From: Dehalococcoidia bacterium
Lineage (GTDB): Bacteria > Chloroflexota > Dehalococcoidia > UBA3495
Direction: 5' to 3'
Length of the DNA: 6,175 nt
Assembly: GCA_028822675.1 (NCBI GenBank)
Contig: JAPKDE010000156.1
Coordinates: 1 to 6,175, forward strand
Shown here: one piece after another, positions 5,077 through 6,175 of the stretch
How the letters are laid out: each line of letters begins with the position of its first letter
Numbering within the stretch: the first letter of the stretch is position 1
The notes under the pieces: generated by a model
Seen by the model: the letters and a program-made list of their open reading frames with translations, nothing else
Told to the model about the DNA's origin: nothing
The model's database searches: none
Translations under genes and position numbers: made by a program

Positions 5077-5082
5077 ATTATT
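5077..5082 (-). promoter_or_regulatory. Candidate -10 box for the deiodinase-like gene
   Basis: Minus-strand AATAAT matches TATAAT at 5 of 6 positions. No good -35 is seen at 16-18 bp; TTTAAC is only 14 bp away. Weak on its own, but its placement next to the palindrome is suggestive. Confidence 0.3.
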
Positions 5083-5121
5083 CTGATGCAGAAAGGGTTA
5101 AAAGTATTTTTCGCTCTTCCC

Positions 5122-5244
5122 GTGTAAGGGCGGATTTCTAACCCGCCCAGGTTGCTGCAACCATATTTGGTTTGTAGGTAGGCATGACCGAAACAACGGA
5201 ATTGGTTTGACGATAAAAAGGGCAGGTTATAAACCTGCCCCTAC
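5122..5244. repeat. REP/BIME-like element, copy A with inverted end hairpin
   Basis: The unit starts GTGTAAGGGCGG, with a hairpin GGGCGGATT (5128-5136) / AACCCGCCC (5140-5148) that has one mismatch. A core of about 60 bp follows, ending in GAATTGGTTTGACG near 5212, which aligns with copy B with one gap. It closes with a second hairpin, GGGCAGGTT (5220-5228) / AACCTGCCC (5232-5240), and CTAC. Read on the minus strand the closing end is GTAGGGGCAGGTT, the same head as copy B in opposite orientation. A GTAG tetranucleotide at the foot of a hairpin, and inverted pairing, are the marks of REP/BIME elements mobilised by RAYT transposases. Confidence 0.65.
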
Positions 5245-5256
5245 GAGAGGAGTGTT

Positions 5257-5274
5257 CCCATGTGAGTTCATGGG
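5257..5274. repeat. Short inverted repeat between the two REP-like units
   Basis: CCCATG (5257-5262) and CATGGG (5269-5274) pair perfectly across a 6-nt loop. It lies in the 88 bp that separate the two repeat units. No coding signal is present there; it may be part of the repeat cluster. Confidence 0.35.
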
Positions 5275-5332
5275 GGTAGCAAGAACAAACGAACGGTTTC
5301 CCGCCATGAACAGCCAGGGCGGAGATACATTT

Positions 5333-5432
5333 GTGTAGGGGCGGGTTTTCAACCCGCACAGGTTCACCGCAACAATGTTCGGTCTGAACACCGGCATGGC
5401 CATGACAACAGAATTGGTTGGACGCCCCTACA
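5333..5432. repeat. REP/MITE-like element, copy B with 10-bp terminal inverted repeats
   Basis: A unit of about 100 bp bounded by TGTAGGGGCG (5334-5343) and its exact inverse CGCCCCTACA (5423-5432). Just inside the left end, GCGGGTT (5341-5347) pairs with AACCCGC (5351-5357). Bases 5333-5424 align over their whole length with 5122-5212, at about 70% identity by eye with one gap. The head GTAG plus hairpin matches REP elements; the perfect termini make a small non-autonomous element plausible. No transposase is in the window. Confidence 0.7.
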
Positions 5433-5459
5433 TGGTCTGCGCCTGAATTTTCGACTGGA

Positions 5460-5828
5460 TTACTGGGCCGCTTTATTTTCCTGTGCCCGGAGACGCAATT
5501 CCTGACAGACTTCTTCGTCGGCCTCCGCAAGGTCTAGTTTGTCTTCAAATATGTAGACGATGGCACGCTGTCCGTAATAAGAATCGGCCAAAGGGTCCAA
5601 CTCTATCGCGTGTGTCAGGTCGGCGAGGGAGTCCTCGTTTTTGCCCACCTCGTACCAGGAACAACCCCGGTGGTAGAAGGCCTCGGCCATCTCCGGCTCC
5701 AACTCGATCGCCTTGTTGTAGTCGTCAATGGCCTTGTGGTAAACGCCGTTACGGCTGTACCGGTTGCCACGGTCCAAGAAACCAGAAGCGTCGGTCGGTT
5801 CCTGTGCATGTCTACGTTCAAATACCAT
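5460..5828 (-). CDS. Small tetratricopeptide-repeat (TPR) protein
   Basis: A 122-residue soluble protein made almost entirely of three consecutive 34-residue TPR units: about 14-47 (ending KAIELEPEM), 48-81 (ending HAIELDPLA) and 82-115, the last degenerate. The first two show the TPR signature of small and large residues (GNRYSRNGVYHKAIDDYNKA; RGCSWYEVGKNEDSLADLTH) and the Pro that ends each helix pair. TPRs mediate protein-protein contacts; the partner is unknown and no signal peptide or catalytic domain is present. The ATG at 5826-5828 is used because the repeat array begins soon after it, although only a weak GGA precedes it. It follows the SDR gene on the same strand after about 146 bp and reads toward the repeat cluster. 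The short N-terminus suggests it could be a trimmed version of a longer TPR protein. Confidence 0.85.
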   Translation of the reverse strand: MVFERRHAQEPTDASGFLDRGNRYSRNGVYHKAIDDYNKAIELEPEMAEAFYHRGCSWYEVGKNEDSLADLTHAIELDPLADSYYGQRAIVYIFEDKLDLAEADEEVCQELRLRAQENKAAQ

Positions 5829-5974
5829 TTATATCCGTGCCTGACAGATCAGGTTCACCACGAGCGGTGGCAGGAATTTTAAACCCTTTCCCGCTCGTTC
5901 TGAGCTCCGACCGTAGGTCGAGAGTCTCGATTTATCGGACCTGTCGAATGATTTTGTTAGTCGTTACCAGTTCC
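5829..5974. other. Spacer between the SDR and TPR genes
   Basis: No gene is seen here. It contains a perfect 13-bp palindrome, TCGAGAGTCTCGA (5918-5930), overlapping a 5-bp-stem hairpin CGACC-GTA-GGTCG (5908-5920). Neither is followed by a uridine tract on the minus strand, so no terminator for the SDR gene is evident. A promoter for the TPR gene is not obvious; TTTAAAAT (minus strand, near 5878-5885) is a possible AT-rich -10 region. Confidence 0.4.
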
Positions 5975-6175
5975 TTACATCACCGAGCGGACGAGACCGC
6001 CGTCCACCAGGATGGTCGTGCCAGTGATGTAAGTGGATTTGTCGGAGGCTAGGAACGCCACCAGGTTGGCCAATTCTACCGGCTCGCCAACTCGGCCAAC
6101 GGCAGTATCTTTGGCGCGTAGGCCCAGGGCATCTTCCACGCTGATTCCCAGTTCATTGGCCCGGGAAGTAACGTT
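5975..6175 (-). CDS. Short-chain dehydrogenase/reductase (SDR), C-terminal part
   Basis: The last 66 residues of a protein that enters from the right edge. The sequence [19 protein letters not shown] (27-45 of the visible part) followed by [12 protein letters not shown] (49-60) is the highly conserved C-terminal block of classical SDR enzymes of the FabG type (GRxGxPxExAxxVxFLASxxxxxITGxxxxVDGG). The NAD(P)-binding Gly motif and the Ser-Tyr-Lys catalytic residues lie in the roughly 185 residues outside the window. Family role: cytoplasmic NAD(P)H-dependent interconversion of alcohols and ketones; substrate cannot be told from this end. The stop TAA is at 5975-5977. The frame is open to the edge with no lesion. 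Confidence 0.93.
   Translation of the reverse strand, partial: NVTSRANELGISVEDALGLRAKDTAVGRVGEPVELANLVAFLASDKSTYITGTTILVDGGLVRSVM

Noticed and set aside
5122..5432. CRISPR array
   Set aside because: There are only two long, diverged units with palindromic ends and one intervening sequence; no short identical repeats with regular spacers.
5138..5530. 130-residue open frame on the minus strand across the repeat cluster
   Set aside because: It consists of translated REP-like sequence, overlaps the end of the better-supported TPR gene in another frame, and shows no recognisable domain.
5918..5930. Palindrome TCGAGAGTCTCGA as a terminator for the SDR gene
   Set aside because: Its loop would be a single base and no uridine tract follows on the minus strand.
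5483..6052. 189-residue open frame on the plus strand
   Set aside because: Runs antisense through the TPR gene, the spacer and the SDR end; composition is Arg/Pro/Ser-rich as expected for a shadow frame.

Overview
The window looks like a piece of an uncultured bacterial genome of moderate GC content. The combination of a coenzyme F420:NADP reductase, a non-classical thiolase paired with a DUF35 Zn-ribbon/OB protein, a flavin-reductase-family protein and an SDR oxidoreductase, with GTAG-headed palindromic repeats between genes, is what I would expect from a Chloroflexota lineage such as SAR202/Dehalococcoidia. That placement is inference from gene content, not from a marker gene.

Layout. 1-507 (minus): 5' part of an F420-dependent NADP reductase (npdG), running off the left edge. 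508-851: intergenic spacer with a weak promoter candidate and an 11-bp tandem repeat. 852-1695 (plus): a lipoprotein with two tandem cupredoxin-like domains, broken by a frameshift, a compensated indel pair that includes a perfect 13-bp tandem duplication, and an in-frame TAA. 1736-1760: strong hairpin. 1919-2404 (plus): a flavin-reductase-like gene that has ATC where the start codon should be and an in-frame TAG at codon 40. 2534-4126 (plus): intact two-gene operon of a thiolase-like protein (Ser at the usual Cys position) and a stand-alone DUF35 partner, closed by a 15-bp-stem terminator at 4146-4182. 4217-4987 (minus): thioredoxin-fold protein resembling iodothyronine deiodinases, with a single cysteine; a 17-bp palindrome lies just downstream of its likely -10 box. 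5122-5432: cluster of REP/BIME-like elements. 5460-5828 (minus): small three-repeat TPR protein. 5975-6175 (minus): C-terminal end of an SDR that enters from the right edge.

How the genes relate. The only clear functional unit is the thiolase-DUF35 pair, which by family resemblance forms a complex acting on acyl-CoA (thiolytic or retro-aldol C-C cleavage, as for Ltp2-ChsH2 in steroid side-chain degradation). F420/NADP, flavin and SDR proteins around it fit a redox-rich catabolic neighbourhood. The two consecutive genes at 852-2404 both carry several inactivating changes while their flanks are open and intact, so that block is either decaying or affected by sequence errors. I see no CRISPR, tRNA, rRNA, transposase or phage genes, and no obviously new multi-gene system; the most distinctive items are the double pseudogene block, the deiodinase-like protein with its operator-like palindrome, and the REP-like cluster.
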